Shown here: one piece after another, positions 30,889 through 39,163 of the stretch | How the letters are laid out: each line of letters opens with the position of its first letter | Numbering within the stretch: position 1 is the stretch's first letter | Origin: a virus | Virus record (IMG/VR): IMGVR_UViG_3300025162_000084 | Location: 1 to 43,165 of that record | Direction: 5' to 3' (one strand) | DNA length: 43,165 nt | The notes under the pieces: generated by a model | What the model was told of the DNA's origin: nothing | The model's input: only the letters and a program-made list of their open reading frames with translations | The model's database searches: none | Translations under genes and position numbers: made by a program

Positions 30889-32669
30889 TCAGCACCTCCC
30901 GCTGCGGCATGCTTGGCTTGAGCCTTCGCCTCTGCCAGCACCTTGCCGTATTCTTCCATGAGCTTGTTCAAGCTATCGCCCACGGGGGGCGTACGCCTGC
31001 GGGTGAGATTGGTACGAGCCGTATCAAAAACTGATTTCACGGCCTCTACCGTGGGAGCCAAGGTAAGGGCTGTCGTGACTTCCTTAACCGTTTCAGCGGG
31101 CAAGGCGTGGGGCTCAAACTGCCTCACACTTTGTCGCCCGATACGCTTGGTCGTGAAACGCTCCCAAGCCTCTAGTTCACTTTTCTGGGCCTTCAACGAC
31201 AACTGGTATTCAGATGGCAGCCGTTCGTCAGTTGGCTCCTCTAGGCTCAATTCGAAGTCATCTGGCCGTTTGGGCACGTTGTTCGGGGCACTAGGAGCCG
31301 AATTCAGCCCCGCATTCGCTTGGAACGTGCCATTGACCACACTCGCAAGGGGGACAGGGCCGCCGCCCGTCCAGACCATAGGCATAGCCCCTATACCATC
31401 AGGCAACGGGGGCTGTCCACGGAGTTTTCTCCAGTCGTCTATCGTCATGGCCCCGTGTTCAACCATGTTTTGATTCATGGTCGCGTCAGCCAGCTTGTAA
31501 TGCAACTGCCCGCTTGTCCAAGTAAACTCAAGGAAATGCGCGTTGAGGTCGTCTGCCAGCACGCTGTCATTGAGGTTCTTGATATGCTGCATCATGGGGA
31601 CAAGGCTTTCCTCTGTGGCCGCCTCCTCTACCGTTTCGGCCGTGCCGCGGTTCATCATTCGAACGTATGGCGCAGGGCTGCACCCGAAACGGGCGCAGAC
31701 GATACGGGCCAACCATTCATCGAACAGAGCGTCAAACGTGAGTTGCTGCAACTGCTGGACGGTTCCGCTTGATGGAACCATTTGGATTTTTGACCGCTGG
31801 CCAAGGTCTCCAGACAGTAGCGTGTCAAACTGGTTCTGGAACTTGATAATCTGCTCTGCCGTCCACGTGTCGGGTGAGGGCATGATACCGTATGGCACGT
31901 TACCCGTGCGGAAGTATTCAAGGAAACTCTGGGCCCGCCGCAAGGCTATATTAACCGTGATTATTACGTCCTCAACGTGGCTGTGGCCGTACACGCCGTT
32001 CGTGCGGACGTTGTACGGGGCGTATAACAATTCCTTGCGGCTGTACCATGTTCGCGGGAGCCCTTTGATAATCTGGCTATACGCTGCGGGCTCACACCAC
32101 TGACCCGTTGCTTGGTTGAACACGGGGTCAACGGGGATACGCCCCCTGTCGTCCACCAAGACAAGCATCGTGGCCCCGTCCACTGGGTCAAGGCTCAAGA
32201 GGCGGCCCAGCCTGTCTTTTCGTCTGAATATGGTAACGGCGTCAATAACGAACAAGTCCTCAAGAATCATGCCGAGCCACTGGTCAAACGTGTGTTCCCC
32301 GTCGGGTTTCTTAAAGAATTGCGTGGCCGCCTTGACCTGTCCATCGAAGTCAAGATGGGCGTATTCAGGCTTGACCGTAATCGCCCACTCCAAGCCCTTC
32401 ATTTCGTCCTTGCGCTTCTCAATGACCGTACGCAGCACGTCATATCCGTCAGCCAAGGCACGCATCTGGGCATAAGTGACGCTGCGGCTTTCAGCGGCCC
32501 GCGGCGTCTGTAAGAGGTTGCGGCCTACCATGTAGTCAGTTTCGCGGATAGGCTCAAGAGGGGCCTGCGGGCGTAACGGTTCACTGGGCCCAAACTGCAC
32601 GCTTGAGGGTTTCCATGCGTCAATCCCCGCTTTCACTGAACCCTGCAACCGTGTAAAAAGATTAGCCAT
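30885..32669 (-). CDS. Portal protein
   Basis: About 594 residues, starting MANLFTRLQG; GAGGAG lies eight bases upstream of this ATG at 32669, and an earlier in-frame start at 32717 would overlap terminase deeply. Motifs along the chain (YDVLRTVIEKRKDEMKGLEW, TRLSLDPVDG-like LLSLDPVDGATM, LPRTWYSRKELLYAPYN, QMVPSSGTVQQLQ) match phage portal proteins. The dodecameric ring is the DNA gate and site of terminase docking. It overlaps the large terminase by eight bases and is followed by the Mu F-like gene. Confidence 0.9.
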   Translation of the reverse strand: MANLFTRLQGSVKAGIDAWKPSSVQFGPSEPLRPQAPLEPIRETDYMVGRNLLQTPRAAESRSVTYAQMRALADGYDVLRTVIEKRKDEMKGLEWAITVKPEYAHLDFDGQVKAATQFFKKPDGEHTFDQWLGMILEDLFVIDAVTIFRRKDRLGRLLSLDPVDGATMLVLVDDRGRIPVDPVFNQATGQWCEPAAYSQIIKGLPRTWYSRKELLYAPYNVRTNGVYGHSHVEDVIITVNIALRRAQSFLEYFRTGNVPYGIMPSPDTWTAEQIIKFQNQFDTLLSGDLGQRSKIQMVPSSGTVQQLQQLTFDALFDEWLARIVCARFGCSPAPYVRMMNRGTAETVEEAATEESLVPMMQHIKNLNDSVLADDLNAHFLEFTWTSGQLHYKLADATMNQNMVEHGAMTIDDWRKLRGQPPLPDGIGAMPMVWTGGGPVPLASVVNGTFQANAGLNSAPSAPNNVPKRPDDFELSLEEPTDERLPSEYQLSLKAQKSELEAWERFTTKRIGRQSVRQFEPHALPAETVKEVTTALTLAPTVEAVKSVFDTARTNLTRRRTPPVGDSLNKLMEEYGKVLAEAKAQAKHAAAGGAE

Positions 32670-34032
32670 TCTCATTTCTCCTCTGTATGATTGCTGCGGC
32701 TGCACGCTCCCAGTCATTGAACGTGCTGCCGTTCAGCATCCCGAACGCCCCGCTTGCCGCGTCAACTTGGTCGTCATGCCCGCCTTCGGGGAATATCTCA
32801 AGCTCGTCAAGAAACTCGCCAATCCAAGGGCCCTTGACCAGTTTCACGTTGCCTGCCTCAACTTGTGAGGACAGGGGGCGGGCCCGCGTGGCCTTGTCCC
32901 CCATCACCTTGTCTGGATAGAAGGCATAGCCAGCCAAGACGTTTCTCCTGTAATTGTCAATCGAGTTTATGCCGCCCGACCCGCCCTCTTGCTCCATGTA
33001 GATTGAGGTTGCCTTGCCGTCAATGGCCGCCGTTTGTGATACCAGTGACTCAACGCTCAATGGGCTCATGCGGCCCCGTTTTACGTCACAGATATAATAT
33101 ACCCCGTCACTTGTTTTGGCCATCTTAACGCCGCAAGTGTAGTCTGGGTCAGTGTTGGCCTTGGGGGCCGTCGCTGCCAAGTCCCAGTACCTAACCACTG
33201 TCGCCGTGCGCGGGTATTCGTCAACGATTTCAAACCACTCACGTTTGAACATCCCCCCAGACACACGGGCAGACCAGTCCCCGTTGAGTAGCTGGGCCCG
33301 CGTAACCGCGTCAAGGTTCATCAATGACTTGCGGTATTCATCTGCGTCCAGATACGGGTTGTCTGCCAGCCCTGCGGGGATGAACGGGCGGCCCTGCGTG
33401 GGCCCTTCTACGATAAAGCGTTGTTTCACCCAGCCGTGCCCAACATTCCCAGGGTTCGACGCCGCACGAATACGCAGGGGAACGTGCCCCAGTTGAGCCG
33501 TTTCTTGACACGTGGTACACGCTTCATTGAACCCTTCCCTATGGTCAGGGCACAGCGTACGGCGTAGGCGGCTGAACAGATAGCGGTATTGATACTCATT
33601 GAATTGGGTGAGTTCATCGAACCCCACGTATTGAAAGGCGGCCCCTTGATATAGGTCACAGTCCTTGTCGTACTGCAAGAACCCAAACGTGAGCGTGGCC
33701 CCGTTCGGGAAGTACCACGTTTTCTCACTGTCGCGCCACTTTGCGTCAGTATTGACCAGCCACTCACGGGCCCTGTGCATAAGAGCCTCTGGTAGAATTA
33801 GCGCGCTGAACGTACGCCGTAAGAGCAGGGCGCGGAAGTGAGGCACGTCCACGTATTGCAGGGCCCCCATGAGCAAGCCGTCTGACTTGCCCCCGCCCGC
33901 AGCCCCACCGTACAGGGCCTCACGGGTATCGCACATGAGAAAGGCGGCCTGCTTGCCCGTGGGGACGTGAGGTATGTACGGGGTGAGCTTGAGGCCGTCT
34001 ATCTTCCGTAACCGTTCAATGGCATCTGTCAT
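32662..34032 (-). CDS. terL: Terminase large subunit
   Basis: 456 residues. ATPase domain: Walker A at 42-50 (GGAAGGGKS) and Walker B at about 135-140 (YVGFDE), with a coupling segment (LQYDKDCDLYQG) between. Nuclease domain: DLAAT near residue 285 and GGHDDQVDAASGAFG near 430 supply the acidic residues of the RNase H-like fold. The enzyme cuts concatemeric DNA and pumps it into the prohead. It follows the small subunit by one base. Whether packaging is cos or headful cannot be decided from the sequence. Confidence 0.93.
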   Translation of the reverse strand: MTDAIERLRKIDGLKLTPYIPHVPTGKQAAFLMCDTREALYGGAAGGGKSDGLLMGALQYVDVPHFRALLLRRTFSALILPEALMHRAREWLVNTDAKWRDSEKTWYFPNGATLTFGFLQYDKDCDLYQGAAFQYVGFDELTQFNEYQYRYLFSRLRRTLCPDHREGFNEACTTCQETAQLGHVPLRIRAASNPGNVGHGWVKQRFIVEGPTQGRPFIPAGLADNPYLDADEYRKSLMNLDAVTRAQLLNGDWSARVSGGMFKREWFEIVDEYPRTATVVRYWDLAATAPKANTDPDYTCGVKMAKTSDGVYYICDVKRGRMSPLSVESLVSQTAAIDGKATSIYMEQEGGSGGINSIDNYRRNVLAGYAFYPDKVMGDKATRARPLSSQVEAGNVKLVKGPWIGEFLDELEIFPEGGHDDQVDAASGAFGMLNGSTFNDWERAAAAIIQRRNENG

Positions 34033-34545
34033 TTAGTTCACGCTGGACGATAGGAACCCCTCATTGGTCGCCAGTATCTTGCACGCCTCAAGCAGAACGG
34101 CCTCTGGAACGGGCTGGGCGGGCGTCATGGCATTAACGCGCTCCCCGCCTGTGGTAATGTCAATCTCTTGCCGCGGCGGCCCGTCAATGCGAATCAGTAA
34201 CTCACGCAGCCCTTGGGGGTTGCTCACCGCTGACCGCAGGGCTGCCAGTGTAATGAGTTGCAGCCAAGTGTATTGTGACCGTTCACGTTTACACCCCGCC
34301 TGCAACGGCGTCTTGTCGTCCAAGTCCAGCCGATACTTGCCGTTAGGGAGATACACGACCCACGGCTTGACCGTGAGTTGAGCCATAATGGCAGGCGTAA
34401 TGGAAAGTTCCTTGCGCGGGCGACCCTTGGGGTTCCCTGACTGGCCTGCAACGAAAGGCTTGAGCCCGCGGAATTGTGATGAAACCACCTTGCCCGAAGG
34501 CATGGTCACGGTGTCTTTTTTTTCTTTCTGCTTTTCAGTGTCCAC
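34033..34545 (-). CDS. Terminase small subunit-like protein (DUF5681)
   Basis: 170 residues. The N-terminal part contains FVAGQSGNPKGRPRK, the DUF5681 signature, a basic DNA-binding motif found in many phage small terminase-position proteins. A helical core follows (TWLQLITLAALRSAVSNPQG, LRELLIRIDGPPRQEI). Immediately upstream of the large subunit, so it most likely recognises the packaging site. Confidence 0.75.
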   Translation of the reverse strand: MDTEKQKEKKDTVTMPSGKVVSSQFRGLKPFVAGQSGNPKGRPRKELSITPAIMAQLTVKPWVVYLPNGKYRLDLDDKTPLQAGCKRERSQYTWLQLITLAALRSAVSNPQGLRELLIRIDGPPRQEIDITTGGERVNAMTPAQPVPEAVLLEACKILATNEGFLSSSVN

Positions 34546-34554
34546 AATCTTGCC

Positions 34555-34734
34555 TCAATAAGTATCGCCGCCGCCCCTGCGTTCATCTGGGTCACACGAA
34601 CAATGCCTGCAAGCTGGGCATATAACTCCACGACAAAGAACGCACAGGGTGTACGGCCAAGTCCGCAGTTTCCCGCATGACTCACAGTGAACCTCATAGG
34701 TTTCTTTGGTTATCTTGCTCTGTTTTTCAGGCAT
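34555..34734 (-). CDS. Small zinc-ribbon protein
   Basis: 59 residues from ATG at 34734 (a GTG at 34788 in the same frame would add 18 residues). Contains CESCGK, CVLCRG and CPACRHCSCD, enough for two zinc sites, in an otherwise charged protein. Position just before small terminase suggests an accessory to packaging or late transcription, but nothing identifies it more closely. Confidence 0.6.
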   Translation of the reverse strand: MPEKQSKITKETYEVHCESCGKLRTWPYTLCVLCRGVICPACRHCSCDPDERRGGGDTY

Positions 34735-34793
34735 TTCGATAGTGCCCCTTCGGTGTGTACGTATGCGGCCCCCAGAACGCCGTCCCACGGTCT

Positions 34794-35243
34794 TTAGTTC
34801 CCGTGCGGCTCTTTGACCACGCCCCCATTCAAGAGCCCCAGTAATTCGCTCTTGAGGGCGTGAGGGGGCATATCAACGGTTTCAAACGCCCGCCTGAACC
34901 CCGTGGGGTCAAGCATTTCACGTTTGAAGGTGTCCCAGTCGCGTTTGTAGAAAGCCTCAAACTGCGCGCCCCTGCCAAGATACGCGAGATAGAGCGTCCA
35001 GCCTGTCGGGTTGCGCTGCCTACAATGGAGCATCATATGACAACAAAAACAGAGGCCGAACTTGCCGATATGCGGGCCGAACGGCTCCGCGTAGTCCTCA
35101 CTGTGCGCGTCAATAACCCCGTGGGGCTGGTTGCATAGAACGCACGTTCGGGGCCATACCCTGCGGCGTGCGATACATTCATTCTTGAACCACACGTCTG
35201 ACTTGTCGCGTATCTCTGGGCTGAAACCGTTGTATGACTTCAT
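34794..35243 (-). CDS. HNH-type zinc-finger protein near terminase
   Basis: 149 residues. CVLCN followed by HGVIDAHSEDYAEPFGPH and LCFCCHMMLHCR forms a metal-binding, HNH-like core with the DAHSEDY segment in the place of the catalytic His. A helical C-terminal half follows. HNH proteins next to terminase genes often work with the packaging enzyme on cos-type ends. Activity is inferred. Confidence 0.65.
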   Translation of the reverse strand: MKSYNGFSPEIRDKSDVWFKNECIARRRVWPRTCVLCNQPHGVIDAHSEDYAEPFGPHIGKFGLCFCCHMMLHCRQRNPTGWTLYLAYLGRGAQFEAFYKRDWDTFKREMLDPTGFRRAFETVDMPPHALKSELLGLLNGGVVKEPHGN

Positions 35244-35818
35244 GCCAGCCCCTCAACCGCCTCTGACTCTGGCTTTGGGTCGCGTTTGCTTTCCCGCGGA
35301 TACCATGCCCTCGAGTACTTATAATTCGCCGTGTCCTTCTGCTTGAACACGTTGTCGCACAGGAGCAGCTTGATTTCATCTTGAGTCGCGCCGATTTCAG
35401 TGGCCACGGCCTCTGCCGTCCAGCCGTGTTCATTCACCAAGGCGTGGACAATCTTGCTCATATCAATAGCCACGTGCGCGCCCTTGGCCCTGTTCATTCG
35501 AACGGTCAAGGTCATAGCGTGCGGGCGGTCAATGTCAAGTACCACGCATGGAACCATTCTGTGATACTTGGCCACAACCGCGGGGCTCTCACGGGAGAGC
35601 ATCCAGCGGTGGAACCCGTCTATGATTATATTGTCACGGGTAATTATGATGGGCTGCACCCAGCCGATGGTCAATATGTTCAATTCCAGTAGTTTGAGTT
35701 CGGGGCTGAAAACCATGTTCGGGTTGTAATCATTGGCCTCAAGGTCGTCAGCGGGCATCCACTTGATACGGTTCACTGGGTCTTTCAAGTCTTGGAACGG
35801 TACGGCGTTTTTAACCAT
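35240..35818 (-). CDS. ParB-like nuclease domain protein (IbrB-like)
   Basis: 192 residues from ATG at 35818, preceded by GGGGGGAAAC and overlapping the PAPS-reductase-like gene by eight bases. The ParB/sulfiredoxin fold is recognisable: DLEANDYNPN, ILTIGWVQPIIITRDNIIIDGFHRW and a basic helical part. In known IbrA/IbrB pairs a ParB-like protein is encoded beside a PAPS-reductase-like protein; the same pairing occurs here. Possible roles are CTP-dependent DNA binding, gene regulation or DNA modification; the sequence does not decide. Confidence 0.78.
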   Translation of the reverse strand: MVKNAVPFQDLKDPVNRIKWMPADDLEANDYNPNMVFSPELKLLELNILTIGWVQPIIITRDNIIIDGFHRWMLSRESPAVVAKYHRMVPCVVLDIDRPHAMTLTVRMNRAKGAHVAIDMSKIVHALVNEHGWTAEAVATEIGATQDEIKLLLCDNVFKQKDTANYKYSRAWYPRESKRDPKPESEAVEGLA

Positions 35819-36890
35819 GTTTCCCCCCTGTTCGCTCTGGCATAATAAGGCGTTTGTACCCGCCCCCCATGAAGTAATTGAGTATATGCTTGGTAGAGTA
35901 CGCGGCTGGGTCATTACGGTGAAGGCCCTCAATCCCGTCCAGACGTTGTAGGGCTATCGCCTGTTCATGCTCGTCAGTGAGGTTTTCCAATATCCACGTA
36001 CGCACCCCCTCAATGCTCTGGCCGTACTGCTCTTTAATTGCCCGCGTATCAAGGTCAAGGAAGTACCTCTCATGAGCCAGCATTTCAGGGAATATGTCAA
36101 TCACTTGCTTGTAGAGCGTGGGCTCATAGGTCTTGAGCTTGCAGAACCTACGGGCCCCCTCTGCCAGTAACGGGGTCGCCACACGCAGGCCCGCCCCTGC
36201 GAACAACTGGGCGTCATACGTTGGGCAATACTTTATGTCATTTTCCCAGAGATACTTGAAAATGTCAGCCTCACTCATGTCATAGATAGGCTTGCATATC
36301 TTAACGTCAGGGGTGTCTTGCTGACCCTTCTGGCTGACCATAGGCTTGCAGATGTAGTTCTCTGACAGCTTATTTACCACTGAACGGTAACGTGTGAGGC
36401 TTTCATCTGCCCGCACGCCCGTCACGAACGCCTTTTTCCCGTGGTAATACTGGGCCGTGAAATAGTCCATTGTGTACTGGTCAAAGATACGTTCATCACC
36501 CTCTGGCAGCGTGATAGCAAAATCAGGTTTCGCGCGTACCCAGCGGCGTTTCGGGTCCCACTGAACGTATTGGAACGTGCGTCCCAGTATGTACTTCTTG
36601 GAGTATAGAGGCACGGCGAAATAGAGCATTTTCACCCACGGTTTCGCTCGATACTCAAGCACGAAGTCAATCACGCTCTGCTGTATTACTTCTTCGTCAC
36701 GGAAAACTACGTCCACCGTGGCCAACCCACGTTCCATGGCGACCTCATGTACCAAGTTCATCGTGACCAGTGAGTCTTTGCCGCCGCTGAACATGACCAC
36801 GACGGTATCAAAGAGGTCGTAGATATGATGAATCCGCTTGCGCGCCTCTGTGACCACGTCCGTGTCTATGTAGCTCTTATAACGGCTCAT
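35811..36890 (-). CDS. PAPS-reductase-like PP-loop protein (IbrA-like)
   Basis: 359 residues from ATG at 36890, which overlaps the upstream stop as ATGA. The N-type ATP pyrophosphatase PP-loop SGGKDS lies at residues 35-40 after a strand (DTVVVMF), as in PAPS reductase, DndC and IbrA proteins. The rest (KICKPIYDMSEADIFKYLWEND, then a TYDAQLFAGAGLRVATPL segment) fits the PAPS reductase family. Such proteins use ATP to activate a substrate. In phages they occur with ParB-like genes, and some link to DNA sulfur modification. No dndA/dndD-type genes are here. Confidence 0.82.
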   Translation of the reverse strand: MSRYKSYIDTDVVTEARKRIHHIYDLFDTVVVMFSGGKDSLVTMNLVHEVAMERGLATVDVVFRDEEVIQQSVIDFVLEYRAKPWVKMLYFAVPLYSKKYILGRTFQYVQWDPKRRWVRAKPDFAITLPEGDERIFDQYTMDYFTAQYYHGKKAFVTGVRADESLTRYRSVVNKLSENYICKPMVSQKGQQDTPDVKICKPIYDMSEADIFKYLWENDIKYCPTYDAQLFAGAGLRVATPLLAEGARRFCKLKTYEPTLYKQVIDIFPEMLAHERYFLDLDTRAIKEQYGQSIEGVRTWILENLTDEHEQAIALQRLDGIEGLHRNDPAAYSTKHILNYFMGGGYKRLIMPERTGGKHG

Positions 36891-37660
36891 TTTACCCCGC
36901 ACTGGTCAGGACAGCGGCGACAATGCCCAAGAAAGGCGTCCTTCTTGTAGAGGCTGACTAACTGGCCTATATCATACCCCGCGGCGTCTTTGTACTTGCC
37001 TGCCTTGATTACCCCCTCAACGAGCAGCGGGTAGTTCCCATTGAGCCGCAGCGGCGTATCTATGACGCGGCTGCCACCCTGCCTGAACAATTCATCTTGA
37101 ACCGTTGCAAGGGCCGCCCCTTGTTCATTGTCACGGTTAAAGTCACATGACACAATCCGCAGTATCGAACGCCCGCGATACCCGTGAAACTGCGTGAGCC
37201 TATGGGCTATCTGGGCGGGCGTATCAAGCGCGGAGATACTAGTATTCAATACTGCCCCCACGTACTCCATCGTTTCAACTTGGTTACGGGTCATGACGTT
37301 CCAGTGTTTCGTAATGACCACTGGAACCTTGCCCGTAATGCTTAGGTCAAAGAGAACCCGCAGCGTGTGAGCCCAGTCCATTGATGGGTCGCCCATCGTG
37401 CCTATGCGTACCCACTTCTTTGAGGTTCGCTTGAGAGTGTCAAGTATCCTTGAACGGTTACGTGCGTCACCCCAGACACGGTTGACGCTCTTGGAGAAGT
37501 CCCAGCCGCGGAAGGCCGCTATCTTGGCCGCGTAGCAAAGGCCATAACAGCCACGGGGATTGAGGGCCATCCCCGCCGCGCAGCCCTTGACCGTATCAAG
37601 GTCAAGAACGCCCTTGGTATTGAGCGTGAGCGTTATGGTTTCTGGGTATTCTTTTTGCAT
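36887..37660 (-). CDS. Cys-rich radical-SAM-like protein
   Basis: 257 residues. A GCAAG and GCYGLCYAAK segment (residues about 27-45) provides three Cys with a pattern like Fe-S binding, followed by TMGDPSMDWAHTLRV and VPVVITKHWNVM, and ends with CRRCPDQCGVK, a further Cys group. The layout resembles DUF5131/Gp37-type and radical-SAM-like phage proteins. It is placed between a zinc ribbon and the PAPS-reductase-like protein, coupled by overlaps on both sides, so it probably works in the same process. Confidence 0.6.
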   Translation of the reverse strand: MQKEYPETITLTLNTKGVLDLDTVKGCAAGMALNPRGCYGLCYAAKIAAFRGWDFSKSVNRVWGDARNRSRILDTLKRTSKKWVRIGTMGDPSMDWAHTLRVLFDLSITGKVPVVITKHWNVMTRNQVETMEYVGAVLNTSISALDTPAQIAHRLTQFHGYRGRSILRIVSCDFNRDNEQGAALATVQDELFRQGGSRVIDTPLRLNGNYPLLVEGVIKAGKYKDAAGYDIGQLVSLYKKDAFLGHCRRCPDQCGVK

Positions 37661-37827
37661 GGCGGTTTCTTGGACGGTTCAGTGTATATGTTTTCAACGT
37701 GCGTGCTTGTGAGGTCTCCCCCGCACGTCATACAGAACACTTGAGGCCCGTATCTGACTCTAATTCCCTCATAATTCCTACCGCACTTTGGGCAATCTGC
37801 CCACGGTTCAGCCTTTATCGTGACCAT
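37633..37827 (-). CDS. Small zinc-ribbon protein in the ParB/PAPS cassette
   Basis: 64 residues. CPKCG at residues 12-16 and CMTCGG at about 32-37 form a zinc ribbon; the C terminus is Lys-rich. It overlaps the genes on either side, so it is translated with the ParB-like and radical-SAM-like proteins and may serve as a DNA-binding subunit. Confidence 0.65.
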   Translation of the reverse strand: MVTIKAEPWADCPKCGRNYEGIRVRYGPQVFCMTCGGDLTSTHVENIYTEPSKKPPCKKNTQKP

Positions 37828-38467
37828 TCGCCAACACCGTTGAGATATGGGCGTCCAGCCTTTGAGCTATCGTTTCGGCGTCTGGGTGCTTGAGTTTGAG
37901 GACTTTCAAAAACTCATACCAGCGGGTTTGCTGGCTTTCATCGTCAAAGATAATGCTGTACTGGACAACCATGTTCTGCGGGGCCCCTTCCACGGGTTCC
38001 TCTGACGCAACGGCAGTCATAAGTTGCTCCATAGCCCCGTCGTCGAAACCCGTTAAGTCCATATCAAACGCGCCGTTATCCATTTCCCCGAGTAGGTCTT
38101 TAAGTGCGGCACGGTCAATGACGGCCAGTTCAGCAAGGCGGTTGTCAGCTATCATATCAGCCCACTCTGCTGCCTCACTCGCGTAATCTTGATAGTCCAC
38201 TGGGGCCTCAGTGAGCCCCAGCTTGACCGCTGCGGCATATCGAGCGTGGCCGCGCACGATAAACCCGCTGCGTTTGCTGACTGTAATGGGAGCGCGCCAG
38301 CCTTGGGCGGCGATTATCTTGGCTAACAGTTCAACTTGCTTGGCGGGGTGAGTGTTCGGGTTGCGCGGGTTCGGGATTATCTTGCCCAGTTCTACGATTT
38401 CCGTGTGTGAGCAGAATACTTGCGGCCCCGCTACGGGGGCCGATTTCAGTTCCTTCGCTTTTGGCAT
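37808..38467 (-). CDS. ParB/sulfiredoxin-fold protein, first gene of the late cassette
   Basis: 219 residues. ELGKIIPNPRNPNTHP and LLAKIIAAQGWRAPITV are followed by GFIVRGHARYAAAVKLG (about residues 67-83), the core of ParB-type nuclease/CTPase domains. A helical region (ADMIADNRLAELAVID) completes the N-terminal half and an acidic C-terminal part follows. A site GGGAG precedes the start. It is the first gene after a promoter candidate and two RNA hairpins, and heads a five-gene cassette with a second ParB-like protein at the other end. Confidence 0.82.
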   Translation of the reverse strand: MPKAKELKSAPVAGPQVFCSHTEIVELGKIIPNPRNPNTHPAKQVELLAKIIAAQGWRAPITVSKRSGFIVRGHARYAAAVKLGLTEAPVDYQDYASEAAEWADMIADNRLAELAVIDRAALKDLLGEMDNGAFDMDLTGFDDGAMEQLMTAVASEEPVEGAPQNMVVQYSIIFDDESQQTRWYEFLKVLKLKHPDAETIAQRLDAHISTVLANGHDKG

Positions 38468-38505
38468 TTTAACTCCCTTTCACAGATTTTGTTTCATAAG
38501 GGTTG

Positions 38506-38575
38506 AGCCAGTCCCAGCGTGGAGGTTCGCTGTACTGGCTCTGCCCGCTTGCCCTTGCCGAAGGGGCTCACGGGC
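38506..38575 (-). ncRNA. Two strong hairpins in the leader of the late cassette
   Basis: First: AGCCAGT (38506-38512) pairs with ACTGGCT (38534-38540), with an inner CAGCG/CGCTG pairing. Second: GCCCG (38543-38547) pairs with CGGGC (38571-38575), with an inner CCCTT/AAGGG around a 4-base loop. Both are transcribed ahead of the ParB-like gene. A structured leader or small RNA is likely; no known riboswitch class is recognised. Confidence 0.45.
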
Positions 38576-38607
38576 GGCCAAGGGAAATAGGTCGCCGATG
38601 CACGATA

Positions 38608-38638
38608 AGCGTACCACGTTAGCTATGAGGTTTGTCAA
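38608..38638 (-). promoter_or_regulatory. Candidate late promoter, leftward
   Basis: On the minus strand TTGACA (38638-38633) is a perfect -35. TACGCT (38613-38608) lies 19 bases further, longer than ideal, so an extra factor may be needed. It is in the only long gap of this part of the genome, upstream of the late genes. Confidence 0.4.
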
Positions 38639-38665
38639 GAGTCTGCCTGAAATAATTTTATAAAA

Positions 38666-38693
38666 CTCCTGTACCTAGGCACAAGTTCAGGAG
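38666..38693 (-). terminator. Terminator-like hairpin at the end of the regulator-like gene
   Basis: CTCCTG pairs with CAGGAG with an imperfect inner stem (around CCTAGG), and the minus strand then reads TTTTATAAAATTATTT. It covers the last bases of the gene at 38687-39154 and lies just before the late promoter candidate, insulating the two units. Confidence 0.5.
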
Positions 38694-39154
38694 ATTCGGG
38701 CCCGCCGCGGGTGATTGAACAGTTCAAAGTACCCGCGCTTTTTTCGCCGCCCGCTGATGTAGGCCAGCACCTTGCCCTCAATGCGGTCAAGTTCCCACGG
38801 TTGCAACTTGAGAAGGCGGGCAAGATGGTCATGTTCCCAGCCCAGACACCGCAGACAAAAGAAAACGTGGCCATCTTGGACGCGGTCATTACAACGGTCA
38901 AGACGCCACGTAAGCTCTGATAGAATGTCTAACGGTTTCGTGAAATACCCTGCGGGGTGTCCCTTTTCGCGGGGTATGCTGGCCTCACGGTTTTCAACAG
39001 AGTGGGGCTTGGGGGGCCAAGAGCCTGCGGCCAGCGTGTGATAATTGTCAGCCAGCCATAGGCATTGTTCAATGGTGTACTGGATTTCAGCCATTGAATA
39101 CCACACGCGGGCCGTTGAGTTAATTTCAGCGCGGCCCGCGTAGTCATTGGTCAT
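38687..39154 (-). CDS. Hypothetical protein with HTH-like end, possible late regulator
   Basis: 155 residues. The first part is uncharacterised and holds Cys/His residues (HVFFCLRCLGWEHDHLARLL, about residues 99-118). The segment that follows (LKLQPWELDRIEGKVLAYISG) resembles the sigma-like helix-turn-helix of ArpU/RinA-type late regulators, but the match is weak. Position directly before the late promoter candidate, at the end of the middle operon, suits a late activator. Confidence 0.5.
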   Translation of the reverse strand: MTNDYAGRAEINSTARVWYSMAEIQYTIEQCLWLADNYHTLAAGSWPPKPHSVENREASIPREKGHPAGYFTKPLDILSELTWRLDRCNDRVQDGHVFFCLRCLGWEHDHLARLLKLQPWELDRIEGKVLAYISGRRKKRGYFELFNHPRRARIS

Positions 39155-39163
39155 TGTACCAGT

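Noticed and set aside
31543-32103. Long plus-strand open frame in the portal gene
   Set aside because: Antisense to a well-supported portal protein, with no domain or ribosome site.
34506-34697. Minus-strand open frame overlapping the zinc-ribbon gene
   Set aside because: It lies in another frame over both the zinc-ribbon gene and the small terminase gene, and lacks a family pattern, whereas the zinc-ribbon frame shows clear Cys pairs.
38501-38580. A possible tRNA, because of a GGTTCG segment among hairpins
   Set aside because: No acceptor stem, D-arm or proper T-arm could be built around it; the region fits two simple hairpins better.
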